A stretch of 64,000 bases of DNA from SLDF01 sp964537925 (lineage in GTDB: Bacteria > Bacteroidota > Bacteroidia > Chitinophagales > Saprospiraceae): assembly GCA_964537925.1 (NCBI GenBank), contig CAZICV010000001.1, positions 434,001-498,000 on the forward strand. The letters run 5' to 3'. Positions 25,128 through 34,637 of the stretch are shown here, one piece after another. The notes beneath the pieces are model-generated. The model was not told the DNA's origin. It ran no database searches and saw only the letters and a list, made by a program, of their open reading frames with translations. Position 1 is the stretch's first letter; each line of letters begins with the position of its first letter. The translations under genes were made by a program, and so were the position numbers.

Positions 25128-25316
25128 ATGGCAAAGAAAAGCAAGGGCAACCGTATCCAGATCATCCTGGAATGCACAGAGCACAAAAACAGTGGCCTTC
25201 ACGGTACTTCCCGTTATGTGACGGAGAAAAACCGTAAGAACACGCCCGACAGGTTGGAGTTGAAGAAGTACAACCCGATCATGAGAAAGTCTACTATTCA
25301 CCGTGAAATCAAATAA
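25128..25316 (+). CDS. rpmG: 50S ribosomal protein L33
   Basis: 62-residue protein with L33 features: MAKKSKGNRIQIILECTEHK, YVTEKNRKNTPDRLELKKYNP and the terminal STIHREIK. It lacks the zinc-binding cysteine pairs of the C+ type, having a single Cys, so it is the C- form. It is part of the large ribosomal subunit. It lies 22 bp after rpmB and 2 bp before the next small gene. Confidence 0.98.
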   Translation: MAKKSKGNRIQIILECTEHKNSGLHGTSRYVTEKNRKNTPDRLELKKYNPIMRKSTIHREIK

Positions 25317-25318
25317 TC

Positions 25319-25495
25319 ATGGCTAAGAAAGTATCAAAGAACGCGCGGGTTGCACAGCGTGCCGCCAACGCCGGAAGCGGTAAGGACCATGTCAAAGTGG
25401 TAAAAAGCATCAAAGATCCTGTAACGGGTAAGTACTCCTACCAGGAGCTGATCATCCACAAAGACAAGGTGAAAGACTTCTTCGGAAGCAAATAA
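25319..25495 (+). CDS. DUF4295 small basic protein, possible ribosome-associated protein
   Basis: 58-residue basic protein (MAKKVSKNARVAQRAANAGS opening; ending KVKDFFGSK) immediately after rpmG, with only 2 bp between stop and start. It is the DUF4295 family, confined to Bacteroidota and always found beside rpmG and ftsY. Its size, charge and position suggest a ribosomal or ribosome-assembly role, which remains an inference unless confirmed in published structures. It is short enough to be missed by length-limited gene calling. Confidence 0.95.
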   Translation: MAKKVSKNARVAQRAANAGSGKDHVKVVKSIKDPVTGKYSYQELIIHKDKVKDFFGSK

Positions 25496-25529
25496 GACAG
25501 AGCACTGAATCTATATACTTAGTTTCACG

Positions 25530-25572
25530 TAAAGGCTTTTCTGAGTAACCTTGGGAAAGCCTTTATTTTTAT
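25530..25572 (+). terminator. Terminator between the ribosomal block and ftsY
   Basis: TAAAGGCTTT (25530-25539) pairs perfectly with AAAGCCTTTA (25556-25565), followed by TTTTTATT. It separates the ribosomal genes from ftsY and may be partly read through, since ftsY shows no obvious promoter box of its own. Confidence 0.8.
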
Positions 25573-25593
25573 TACATATCACCCGGTAGCGAT

Positions 25594-26550
25594 ATGAGCT
25601 TTTTTAAGAAACTCTTCGGCAAAAAAGAACAGGAAGAAGCCCTGGACAAAGGCCTCGAAAAGACCAAGACCAGCTTTTTCGGCAAGATCTCCAAAGCGAT
25701 CGCCGGGAAATCAACGGTAGACGAGGAGGTCCTGGACGAACTTGAACAGGCACTTATCTCTGCCGATGTGGGATTGGAGACTACCGTCAAAATCATCGAA
25801 CGCCTGGAAGCACGGGTAGCCCGCGACAAATACCTCAACGTGGACGAACTCCACAGTATACTTCGCGAAGAGATCATAGCGCTCCTGAGTGAAAACAAGA
25901 CCCAGGACTTCGACGACTTTGTCATACCGATCCAGCAACGCCCCTATGTGCTGCTCGTCGTCGGTGTCAACGGAGTGGGCAAGACTACTACCATTGGCAA
26001 GCTGGCCTACCAGTTCACCCAGAAGGGCTATAAGGTCGTGATAGGCGCCGGAGATACCTTCCGCGCAGCAGCAGTCGATCAGCTCAAGATCTGGTCCGAA
26101 CGCGTGGGCTGCGACTTCTTCGACAAGGGCATGCAGGCCGATCCCGCGGCAGTAGCCTATGAAACTGTACAATATGCACAGAACAACAACTGTGATATAG
26201 CCATCATCGATACGGCCGGGCGTCTTCATACCAAGATCAATCTCATGAACGAGCTGACCAAGATTAAGCGCTCAGCCGCCAAAAAAATGGAAACAGCACC
26301 TCATGATGTGCTGCTCGTATTGGATGCCACCACCGGGCAAAACGCCCTCGAGCAGGCCAAGCAATTTACCGCCGCCACAGAAGTAACTGCGCTGGCGCTC
26401 ACCAAACTCGACGGTACTGCCAAGGGCGGCGTAGCCCTGGGCATATCCGATCAGTTCAAGATCCCGATCAAATATATCGGTGTAGGAGAAGGTATAGAGA
26501 TGCTGCAAGTCTTCAACAGGCGGCAATTCGTAGAGTCACTTTTCAAGTGA
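25594..26550 (+). CDS. ftsY: Signal recognition particle receptor FtsY
   Basis: 318-residue SRP GTPase. An N domain helical bundle (about 1-110) is followed by the G domain with P-loop GVNGVGKTT (124-132), the DTFRAAAVDQL insertion-box motif, DTAGR (G3), TKLDGTAKGG (G4) and the closing GVGEGIEML. It receives ribosome-SRP complexes at the inner membrane for cotranslational insertion. The acidic A domain seen in E. coli is absent, as is normal in Bacteroidota. It lies just after the rpmB block and is convergent with the GH92 gene. Confidence 0.98.
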   Translation: MSFFKKLFGKKEQEEALDKGLEKTKTSFFGKISKAIAGKSTVDEEVLDELEQALISADVGLETTVKIIERLEARVARDKYLNVDELHSILREEIIALLSENKTQDFDDFVIPIQQRPYVLLVVGVNGVGKTTTIGKLAYQFTQKGYKVVIGAGDTFRAAAVDQLKIWSERVGCDFFDKGMQADPAAVAYETVQYAQNNNCDIAIIDTAGRLHTKINLMNELTKIKRSAAKKMETAPHDVLLVLDATTGQNALEQAKQFTAATEVTALALTKLDGTAKGGVALGISDQFKIPIKYIGVGEGIEMLQVFNRRQFVESLFK

Positions 26551-26584
26551 TCCACACGCAGGCAAAACGCTGCCACGGCAGGTA

Positions 26585-29533
26585 TTACCTGGCCCAGATC
26601 TCATCGATGAAGATAAAGGCCTGTCCCCCTGCACCCAGGTGCCAATCAGGTATCCTGCCATAGTTTGTAGCCCTGATTTTCAGGTATCGACCCTGTGCCC
26701 TGACTTTGGCAGACAGGTCTCTGGCGACAAGCTCATAGTCTTCCGGGGAGACATCGTGCGCAATCATCGCCAGCGGCTCGTACCGACGGCCATCCCCTGA
26801 GATAAAGAACTGTACTTTGACAGGCATCCAGATCCACGAACGCACGTCCTGGCAGAAACCTGCTCCTATCTCCGATATCTTCATGTTTTTGCCGAGGTCG
26901 ATCACAGCTTCGAAATCCTGCGCCTGATAGCCCTGCCAGCCGCCTAAGCGCCAGTTTGTTTCGCCGCGGAGGCCGTCAATCAGGCCCTGGGGACCGCCAG
27001 CCGTATATTGCGGGTTGTATGTAGAAAACAGCTCTATCTTCCAGTCGGAATCGAAGCGATGGTATCGTGCAGTCGCCTCCTTGCTCAGTACACCTTTGGC
27101 TGAACGGGCTCGGGCCCTGATCGCTACGGAAGTACGAATGGGCACAGGGTCGGTATAAGCTGTCCATTCCGTCGCAGCCTGCCCATCTTCCTGTATACTG
27201 TATTCAATCACGACATCCGGTTGAACGGTGGATATAGAGACGACCGTATCCTGGGAAAAGGTTCTGGCCGCACGGGAAAATACAGGTGTCAGCGTGATCT
27301 GTGCGGCGCCGACTTCGGACACCGGACGGTCCGGAGCCGCTACAGCCCATTCGCGGGAGGGTACGGCTGAGGTCTCGAACACAATCTCCCCCCCTTTCAT
27401 GATATCCGCATGCTTCAGGTATGACCTGCCATAAGACTTTCCATTCAGTTTTACAGCGCTTGTATAGATTGCCGCAGGATCTCCTTTCCTCCGGATCACC
27501 CAGGTAGAGCCATTTTCAAGATGGATCCTGGCTTCGGGAAACAAAGGAGTAGTCAGGGCATATTCAGGGTTGCCGGGACATACCGGGTAGATGCCCAGTG
27601 CACTCAGAACGTACCATGCAGACATCTGGCCGCAATCTTCGTTGCCGCTCAGGCCGTCGGGCCGGTCACTGTATTGCTCATCCAGTATCTGGCGGACACG
27701 CTGCTGTGTTTTCCAGGGCTGTCCGGTATAATTGTACAGGTAGGCCATATGGTGGCTCGGCTCATTGCCATGAGCATACTGGCCGATCATCCCGGTGATG
27801 TCCGCCTGCTGCCGACCGGCCAGGTCCGATCCGGCTGTAAAAAGCTGGTCCAGTTGCCTGCCGAATGCTTCCTCTCCCCCATGCAGCCGGATCAGGCCGG
27901 AGACATCGTGCGGTGCGTAAAAGCTGTATTGCCATGAGTTGGCCTCCGTGAAGTGAAAGTCTACCTCCGCAGGATTGAACGGGGTCTTCCATGCACCGTT
28001 GAGCCGCGGCCTCATGCATCCTGTAGCCGGATCAAACAGGTTCTTATAGTATTGTGAACGTTCCACGAACGCAGTATAAACATCCTGGCGGCCCAGGTCA
28101 CCGGCCAGTTGAGCAATGCACCAGTCATCATAGGCATATTCCAGCGTTTTGGATACACTCTCGTGCTCTTTGTCGCCGGCAATATATCCATCCGCAATGT
28201 ACTGTCTCAATCCGAAATGATCGCGCGTAGCAGAGTGTACCATCGCCTTCAGAGCGGTAGATGCATCGAATCCCCGTATTCCTTTCATCCAGGCGTCTGT
28301 AATCACCGACGCCGAATGATAGCCGATCATGCAGAATGTCTCATTCGCGGCCAGCTCCCATACCGGCAACAATCCACCCTGTTCGTAGTGATTGAGAAAA
28401 GTCCGGATAAAATCAGTTGTACGCTGCTGGTCTATGATCGTCATCAGCGGATGTAACGCCCTGTACGTATCCCAAAGGCTGAATACGGTGTACTGCTGAT
28501 GCCCCTGTGTATGGTGTATGCGCTTGTCCATACCCCGATACCTTCCGTCTGCATCAGAGAACAAGTTGGGTGCGATCATACAATGATAAAGGGCCGTGTA
28601 AAAGGTCTTCATTTGTGCCTGGCTGCCGCCCGATACTTCTATTTTGCCAAGCTCACGGTCCCAGGATGCCTGGGTGGCTTTACGTACCGCGTCAAAATCC
28701 CAACCGGGATTCTCAGCCTGGATATTGCGCCTCGCGCCTTCTACATCCACGGCCGAGAGCCCCACTTTCACAACCACCGGATCAGACGGATCCGTATCGA
28801 ATATAAAATAGCTGCGGATATCCGTAGAGCTGATCTCGCGAATGCCACCCACCCATCCCCCACCGGAATAGGTGCCGCACTCTCTGAACGGCCTGGAAAA
28901 CTGTATACAGAAATAAACGACCTGATCTGTAGCCCACGCTTCGGAACGTCGCATACCCACTACTTCCGTAGGGCTGACGAAATCAAGGCTTGATTCTATT
29001 ACTTTGTCGCGATGAGGCAGATCCAGTGCCAGGTACCCCTTCTTGCCGGCGGTGAAGGTATAACGATGCATACCGGTGCGCGGCGTAGCCGTAAGTTCAG
29101 CCCGGACACTTGGCTGCTTGAGAAAAACCTCGTAATACCCGGCTTCGGCACGTTCGCCGGCCTTATCAAAAGACGAAGCAAAACGGTATTCATCCAGGAA
29201 AGGTAATCCCACAGCCGGCATGATCAGCACATCTCCGTAATCAGATACGCCCGTGCCGCTGAGGTGAGTATGCGAAAATCCATAGATCACCGAATCGCTG
29301 TAATGGTACCCGGAGCAACCGTCCCATCCGGTAAGTCGTGTATCCGGGCTCAGCTGCACAAAACCGAACGGAGCAGTAGCCCCCGGAAAAGTATGTCCGT
29401 GACCGTCCGTGCCTATAAAAGGATCCACCAGCCTGTGATAAGGTTCACGACCGGGCTGCTGCCCCTTCAGTATGGAGAATACACAAAAAAGGAGCAGGAA
29501 TACGCCTGCACTGCGCCGGATTGAGGATTGCAT
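26585..29533 (-). CDS. GH92 alpha-mannosidase with C-terminal discoidin-like domain
   Basis: 982-residue exported enzyme. GH92 signatures are FIGTDGHGHTFPGATAPFGF near residue 38, GFSHTHLSGTG, GNEPSHHMAYLY and GNEDCGQMSAWYVLSALG; the Glu and Asp in the last two correspond to the calcium-dependent catalytic region. After the catalytic part come a CHB_HEX_C-like Ig segment (about 745-810) and an F5/8 type C-like domain (TNWRLGGWQGYQAQDF to the end). GH92 enzymes cut alpha-1,2/1,3/1,6 mannose links of N-glycans or yeast mannan. It is the last gene of the three-gene glycosidase operon. Confidence 0.95.
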   Translation of the reverse strand: MQSSIRRSAGVFLLLFCVFSILKGQQPGREPYHRLVDPFIGTDGHGHTFPGATAPFGFVQLSPDTRLTGWDGCSGYHYSDSVIYGFSHTHLSGTGVSDYGDVLIMPAVGLPFLDEYRFASSFDKAGERAEAGYYEVFLKQPSVRAELTATPRTGMHRYTFTAGKKGYLALDLPHRDKVIESSLDFVSPTEVVGMRRSEAWATDQVVYFCIQFSRPFRECGTYSGGGWVGGIREISSTDIRSYFIFDTDPSDPVVVKVGLSAVDVEGARRNIQAENPGWDFDAVRKATQASWDRELGKIEVSGGSQAQMKTFYTALYHCMIAPNLFSDADGRYRGMDKRIHHTQGHQQYTVFSLWDTYRALHPLMTIIDQQRTTDFIRTFLNHYEQGGLLPVWELAANETFCMIGYHSASVITDAWMKGIRGFDASTALKAMVHSATRDHFGLRQYIADGYIAGDKEHESVSKTLEYAYDDWCIAQLAGDLGRQDVYTAFVERSQYYKNLFDPATGCMRPRLNGAWKTPFNPAEVDFHFTEANSWQYSFYAPHDVSGLIRLHGGEEAFGRQLDQLFTAGSDLAGRQQADITGMIGQYAHGNEPSHHMAYLYNYTGQPWKTQQRVRQILDEQYSDRPDGLSGNEDCGQMSAWYVLSALGIYPVCPGNPEYALTTPLFPEARIHLENGSTWVIRRKGDPAAIYTSAVKLNGKSYGRSYLKHADIMKGGEIVFETSAVPSREWAVAAPDRPVSEVGAAQITLTPVFSRAARTFSQDTVVSISTVQPDVVIEYSIQEDGQAATEWTAYTDPVPIRTSVAIRARARSAKGVLSKEATARYHRFDSDWKIELFSTYNPQYTAGGPQGLIDGLRGETNWRLGGWQGYQAQDFEAVIDLGKNMKISEIGAGFCQDVRSWIWMPVKVQFFISGDGRRYEPLAMIAHDVSPEDYELVARDLSAKVRAQGRYLKIRATNYGRIPDWHLGAGGQAFIFIDEIWAR

Positions 29534-29618
29534 ACGACCAGAAATTTGAGTGCTTTAAAGTACAAATATCCGGTCAAATATGAAGCTGCCGGAGGACCAG
29601 CCCGGATCCGTACTGCAG

Positions 29619-32126
29619 TCATTTTTTCACGTGATCGAATGCACTGCTGACTTCAGGTGTATGATCCGGTTCGATACGGATCTCCCGTAGCTCGCCGGGG
29701 AAAAGATCGAAAAAGTTGTCGCCGGCAGTACCGGTCTCACGTATCCAAACCCACCTTGCCGGGCGATGACAACTGATCTGTAGGAAATGACGACCTCCCC
29801 GTTCGATCTGCACATACTCCAGCCCGGGATCTTCATAATATCGCGTACCCGGCAACCCCGCCCAATAGGTGGCCCTGGCGACCACGGTATCCGCAATGAT
29901 CCATCGGGCCTCTGTGATATGAAACTTTTCTTCCGCAAGCTGGAGGGGGGCGGCCAAAGCTATGCTCGCTGTATATGGATGCTGTTCACGTACATATAGC
30001 GTATCCTCCCACAATGTATAGCCAAGCGGATGCCAGGCGCGCAGTACTATCCTTGTATCGGCCGGAACCCCTCTGTCGGCCGTTAGCTCTACCATGAGAC
30101 TATCCTCCGACAAGTTGACCGACAACAGATGAGCCGCCATCAGCCGCTTGAGATGATAGTGAAATGCCTTGGGCCGTTTCCGATAATCCAGGCCCGACCA
30201 GGACACAACCGGCCAGCAGTCATTCAGTTGCCAGTAGAGTGAACCCATACAATAGGGTTGCTTCTGCCTGTGGGCCTCGACAGCCTGGGCCATTCCATAG
30301 GCCTGGAGCACCTGCGACCAGTAAATCAGGGCTCTGTGATCGATAGGGTGCATACCCTCGCGCTCCATATAAGTTGCAATGGTCTCATAGCCGGTCGGGT
30401 GCTTCTGGTGACACTCCCAGTGTTCCAGCTCAGGCTGACCGCTGGCCGGGGCAAACTCGGCTACTGTGCGCTCATCAGGTATGCCCTGGAAACCATACTC
30501 GCTCACAAACCTCCCGGTCTTCTGCCTGTAAGTCGAAAAAGGCGCCATACCCCACCAGACACCCCAGTAGTGCACATCACCTTCCAGGTAACTCTCCGGT
30601 CTTCCCCAACCAACAGAGGGCGACGAAGGCCAGTATGGCCTGCTGTCGTCCAGCTCTCCGCATATAGACGGAAGCAGGTCGTGGAACAATGCCTGGTATT
30701 CACCCTGTATGATCTTCTCCATCGCAGGAGTGAGTTTATATGACTTTTGCCAGCCCCAATTGTGCCAGGCTTCATCTACCTCGTTATTGCCGCACCAGAG
30801 TACAATACTCGGGTGCTTCCGCAGCCGCTCCACTTGCTGCCTGGCCTCCAGGGCCACAGAAGCCAGGAAACCGGGATCACCCGGGTACATGGCACATGCA
30901 AACATAAAATCCTGCCAGACAAGTATCCCAAGGCTGTCGCACAGTCTGTAAAAAAGATCGTCCTCATACACACCGCCTCCCCAGACACGCAGCATATTCA
31001 TGCCGGCGTCCTTTACCTCGCGTAGTAACGTACGATAGTCTTCGGGAGATACCCTGGGCAGAAAAACATCCTGTGGCACATAATTGCCTCCCCTGGCAAA
31101 TACAGGCTTTCCGTTGACTTCAAAATAAAACTGTCGGCCTGCTGTATCAGCCCTGGTAACGAGCTCCGTCGACCGCAGCCCGAAATCAAGGCGTTCGCTT
31201 ATGACCTGGCTGTCGCGTCCGATCTGCAATTTAAGCTGATACAGATGCGGGGTCCCATGTGTGTGAGGATACCAGCGTTTGGGCTGCCTGATCGCGATAC
31301 GCAGCTGCATACGATACCGGCCGTCACCCAGCAGGAGGCGCTCCCGCCTGCTGAACTTCGTCTCTTGTCCATCCTGCACTTTTATGGTCAGCTCCTCGCG
31401 TATATCACGATCGGATCGCAAGTCGAGTTCTAATCTCAGCACTGCCAGGCTGTCCGTGAGTGATTCCTGGACAAGGTGCATGCGCTCCAGTTGGAGGCTC
31501 CCAATACACATCAGGTATACAGGCCGCCACATACCCATAGTCGGCAGGCGGGGCGCCCAGTCCCACCCGAAATGATAAGCTGCTTTGCGGCTAAAAGCCC
31601 AGTCGCCGCCGGGTAGTGGCATCCCTCTCTTCTGGCTGGCATCCGAGACAGCGCTCAACGGCGAACGGAAGCGGATCAGCAGTTCATTATCCGGTTGTAG
31701 CGAATCCCTGTCCAGCGGTACCTCCCACCTGACAAACATATTATCTGCCCTTAGTATGGACCGGCCATTCAGAAAAACTTCCGCGTATGTATCCAACCCC
31801 TCGAACACCAGCAAGACCGCTGAAGAGGCGGCGATATCGGCCTTGCGGAAAGAACCGCGGTACTCCCAGTCCTTTTCACTGATCCAGAGCAGTGTATCGG
31901 CATGACAGCCGGTCAACGGATCTGGTATCATACCCTGCTCAAAAAGATCTGTATGCACGACGCCCGGCACTTGTGCACGCTGCCAGGCAGTATCACCGAC
32001 CTGCCTGAAACTCCAATCCTTATGCAGATAGACTGTATCTGTCTGAGCATGACTTGTAACAGCCAGGAGCACCAGGCAGAGGAAAAGTGCAATTCCGGTA
32101 AAGGGGCTATTTTGCCGCCTGTACAT
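29619..32126 (-). CDS. GH2 beta-mannosidase
   Basis: About 835-residue exported enzyme starting at ATG 32126 with signal MYRRQNSPFTGIALFLCLV, cleavage after SHAQ. It has the GH2 layout: a jelly-roll domain with VPGVVHTDL, an Ig-like domain, then a TIM barrel with acid/base Glu in LWCGNNEVDEAW (about 449) and nucleophile Glu in RFVSEYGFQGIP (about 543). The FGWDWAPRLPTMGMW stretch is typical of beta-mannosidases rather than galactosidases. It would remove the core beta-1,4-mannose from the chitobiose of N-glycans. Its start overlaps the GH20 gene by 20 bp, which implies coupling. Confidence 0.93.
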   Translation of the reverse strand: MYRRQNSPFTGIALFLCLVLLAVTSHAQTDTVYLHKDWSFRQVGDTAWQRAQVPGVVHTDLFEQGMIPDPLTGCHADTLLWISEKDWEYRGSFRKADIAASSAVLLVFEGLDTYAEVFLNGRSILRADNMFVRWEVPLDRDSLQPDNELLIRFRSPLSAVSDASQKRGMPLPGGDWAFSRKAAYHFGWDWAPRLPTMGMWRPVYLMCIGSLQLERMHLVQESLTDSLAVLRLELDLRSDRDIREELTIKVQDGQETKFSRRERLLLGDGRYRMQLRIAIRQPKRWYPHTHGTPHLYQLKLQIGRDSQVISERLDFGLRSTELVTRADTAGRQFYFEVNGKPVFARGGNYVPQDVFLPRVSPEDYRTLLREVKDAGMNMLRVWGGGVYEDDLFYRLCDSLGILVWQDFMFACAMYPGDPGFLASVALEARQQVERLRKHPSIVLWCGNNEVDEAWHNWGWQKSYKLTPAMEKIIQGEYQALFHDLLPSICGELDDSRPYWPSSPSVGWGRPESYLEGDVHYWGVWWGMAPFSTYRQKTGRFVSEYGFQGIPDERTVAEFAPASGQPELEHWECHQKHPTGYETIATYMEREGMHPIDHRALIYWSQVLQAYGMAQAVEAHRQKQPYCMGSLYWQLNDCWPVVSWSGLDYRKRPKAFHYHLKRLMAAHLLSVNLSEDSLMVELTADRGVPADTRIVLRAWHPLGYTLWEDTLYVREQHPYTASIALAAPLQLAEEKFHITEARWIIADTVVARATYWAGLPGTRYYEDPGLEYVQIERGGRHFLQISCHRPARWVWIRETGTAGDNFFDLFPGELREIRIEPDHTPEVSSAFDHVKK

Positions 32127-34146
32127 ATTGAAGTATTTCTTCCAATAACGGTAACATGGCATTCTCCATTTCAGCCTTCGCACAGCGTAGCCCGGTAAGC
32201 TTGTGACGCGTCATTTGTATCTTCTCTGCTTTCACAGTCGTGCCTTCTGCCGCAATCTCCAGGAACTCGTCCATCAGCGATGCTATATTGCGGAAAGGCG
32301 CTATATGGGGCTCCAGTTCGCGCAAAGCCGGACGGGATTCTGCCAGCTGCTGTACGAGCGCCTGTACATAGATAGCCTGCCAGACCAGACCGCGCAGATC
32401 GTCCAGGTGCTTCTTATCCCCTGTGCGGCGCCAGGACCGCCAGGCAATAAGCGCCCTGGTTGCAGCCGGAGGATCCGGCACAGTCGCATCTACTGCCCGC
32501 GTGAGCGGAACAGCAGAGTGGTATCTTGGCGGCGTACCATGTCTCCTGTAGCCGTCCAGCGGCCTCATCCAGTCCAGCCAGATCCGGAGTGCATGCGCCC
32601 CTCCTTCGTCTCCTGCAAGTCGCCGGACCATCTTGTCGCGAAACATAAGATGCCTGCTACCGGCTGCCTCCAGATACAACTCCACCCGCAATAACCTGCT
32701 ATACATATCCACGGTATCCCTGAGTTGCTCATCGGACCAGAAACGCTCGGCGATAGCTGCTGTCCGCGGCCATATCCTGGATTCGACATTCTCTTGCGTC
32801 ACGAGCTCAGCCCACATGGTTGCCTCTCCGCCGAGGACATACTTTCTTTCTTCCTGTGGCATGGTCGCCTCCGCAGGCAGCGGATCATTGAGATAATGCT
32901 GGATAGCCGTATGAGACAGATCAATGTAGTACCCGTTTGAGAGGACAGTATAGAAGCCCGTCTGCGCTGCTTTAGAGAGAAACTCCTTGCCGCGCCAGGA
33001 CTGGATGACGATGCCAGCAGGCAACTGCTCGTCCAGTATCTCGTCCCAACCCATCATTATCTTGCCGTTCTTTTGCAGGATGGTTTGTATTCTCCGGTTG
33101 AAATAAGCCTGCAGACTATGATTGTCAGGTATACCCTCCTTCCGCATAAAGGCCTGTATCTCCTTGCTTTCATTCCATTGCTTTCCATTGTTTTCATCCC
33201 CTCCGATATGGAAATACGGGTCCGGGAACAACCCACACATTTCCGTCAGAAAGCTGTCTAGGAAGGTATAGGTGCCGGGCTTTGAAGGATCCATTGTCGG
33301 ATCGAACACCCCGAAGAAACGTTCGATCTCATAGGGTCCGGGCGCCGAGGCAAGATGCGGGTATCCAGGCATCCATGCAGTCGTGTGACCCGGCATGTCA
33401 AACTCAGGAACTACCCTTATTCCCCTCTCACCGGCATAATGAATGATGGAGCGTATCTGCTCCTGTGTGTAGAAAAGACCGTCCGAGCCCGATCCGTGGA
33501 GCCGGGGATACACCTTGCTTTCCACCCTGAAGCCCTGGTCCTCGCTCAGATGCCAGTGAAACACATTGAGTTTTACGGCTGCCATAGCATCAAGTACTGC
33601 ACGCACTGTCTCCTCCGGCATGAAATGACGGCAGGCATCGAGCATCAATCCCCGCCACGGGAACCTTGGCCCGTCAACGACATGCATAGCCTGAAAATAA
33701 TAACCGCCCTCATCGTACTGAAGGGCCTGAATAAGTGTCTCAAGCCCGCGAAGTGCACCGAGATCCGTTGTCGCTTTCAGGGAAATAGAACCGGTCGTCA
33801 CAACCAGTTCGTAGGTCTCATCTTCGGCTGGCTCCAGTTTGCCGGCCCGTTCGGTGATTATCCTGAGCATGGCCCGTCCGGGATCAGCCTGCCTTTGCAG
33901 AGGAAGCCTGATCGTAGTAGCCGCACCGAGCCGATCTGCGAACCGCTGTATTCCACTCCGTAGCCTGGGATGGTATTGGCCCTCCAGGCTATACGTAAAA
34001 CCGGTGTCCAATCTCAGCTGACCTACAGACAGCCGGACCTGATCAGGCTGAGGCATCCATATCGGCTCCTGTTGGGCCTGTACTGCGAGGCACACACAGA
34101 GCATAAACGGGAAAAGAAGTAACCCTGGAATAAATTTTCTCATCAT
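32107..34146 (-). CDS. GH20 beta-N-acetylhexosaminidase
   Basis: 679-residue exported enzyme with a signal peptide ending CLAVQAQ, an N-terminal GH20b-like domain, then the GH20 barrel: FPWRGLMLDACRHFMP, NVFHWHLSEDQGFR, VVPEFDMPGHTTAW, and the catalytic pair Asp317-Glu318 in HIGGDENNGKQW. It releases terminal beta-linked GlcNAc or GalNAc with substrate-assisted catalysis. It is the first gene of the operon followed by the GH2 and GH92 genes, matching stepwise N-glycan trimming. The gene is divergent from the DUF4260 gene. Confidence 0.95.
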   Translation of the reverse strand: MMRKFIPGLLLFPFMLCVCLAVQAQQEPIWMPQPDQVRLSVGQLRLDTGFTYSLEGQYHPRLRSGIQRFADRLGAATTIRLPLQRQADPGRAMLRIITERAGKLEPAEDETYELVVTTGSISLKATTDLGALRGLETLIQALQYDEGGYYFQAMHVVDGPRFPWRGLMLDACRHFMPEETVRAVLDAMAAVKLNVFHWHLSEDQGFRVESKVYPRLHGSGSDGLFYTQEQIRSIIHYAGERGIRVVPEFDMPGHTTAWMPGYPHLASAPGPYEIERFFGVFDPTMDPSKPGTYTFLDSFLTEMCGLFPDPYFHIGGDENNGKQWNESKEIQAFMRKEGIPDNHSLQAYFNRRIQTILQKNGKIMMGWDEILDEQLPAGIVIQSWRGKEFLSKAAQTGFYTVLSNGYYIDLSHTAIQHYLNDPLPAEATMPQEERKYVLGGEATMWAELVTQENVESRIWPRTAAIAERFWSDEQLRDTVDMYSRLLRVELYLEAAGSRHLMFRDKMVRRLAGDEGGAHALRIWLDWMRPLDGYRRHGTPPRYHSAVPLTRAVDATVPDPPAATRALIAWRSWRRTGDKKHLDDLRGLVWQAIYVQALVQQLAESRPALRELEPHIAPFRNIASLMDEFLEIAAEGTTVKAEKIQMTRHKLTGLRCAKAEMENAMLPLLEEILQYVQAAK

Positions 34147-34236
34147 ACTTTAAAGATAGTTAAATTGGATCTACAAGAGGTGGGGATATCCCCCTCTCAA
34201 CCGCATACTCATTTTCTGACCAGGCGCCCGAAAACG

Positions 34237-34602
34237 ATGAAAAACCTGCTAAAGCTGGAAGAAACCGCTCAGTTTTTGCTGACGCTCTATCTATACAATA
34301 CGACTGGCACATCATGGTGGTGGTATCCCCTGTTGATCCTTCTGCCGGACCTGGCCATGCTAGGTTATCTTTTAGGCCCTGCAGCAGGTGCGTTCACTTA
34401 CAACCTGGTACACCACAAAGGGGTAGCACTTGTACTGGGCCTGATCGGGTGGATTAGTTATATGCCGGCTCTTTATGTCTGCGGCATCTTGCTATACAGT
34501 CACTCATCATTGGATCGCATCTTCGGTTATGGGCTGAAATACCGGGATAGCTTCCAGCACACCCATCTCGGTCGGATCGGCGCAAAAGGGAAAAACCAGT
34601 AG
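34237..34602 (+). CDS. DUF4260 integral membrane protein
   Basis: 121-residue membrane protein with about four hydrophobic segments: FLLTLYLYNTTGTSWWWYPLLIL, LAMLGYLLGPAAGAFTYNLVHH, VALVLGLIGWI and the region around PALYVCGILLYSHSSLDR. The order LPDLAMLGY, YNLVHHK, HSSLDRIFGYGLKY is the DUF4260 signature. The ATG at 34237 is preferred over the longer frame. Function is unknown. It lies between the divergent glycosidase operon and the convergent ROK gene. Confidence 0.88.
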   Translation: MKNLLKLEETAQFLLTLYLYNTTGTSWWWYPLLILLPDLAMLGYLLGPAAGAFTYNLVHHKGVALVLGLIGWISYMPALYVCGILLYSHSSLDRIFGYGLKYRDSFQHTHLGRIGAKGKNQ

Positions 34603-34637
34603 CAGTTCAGGTGTTCCTGCCAGAACGGGATGAACCG

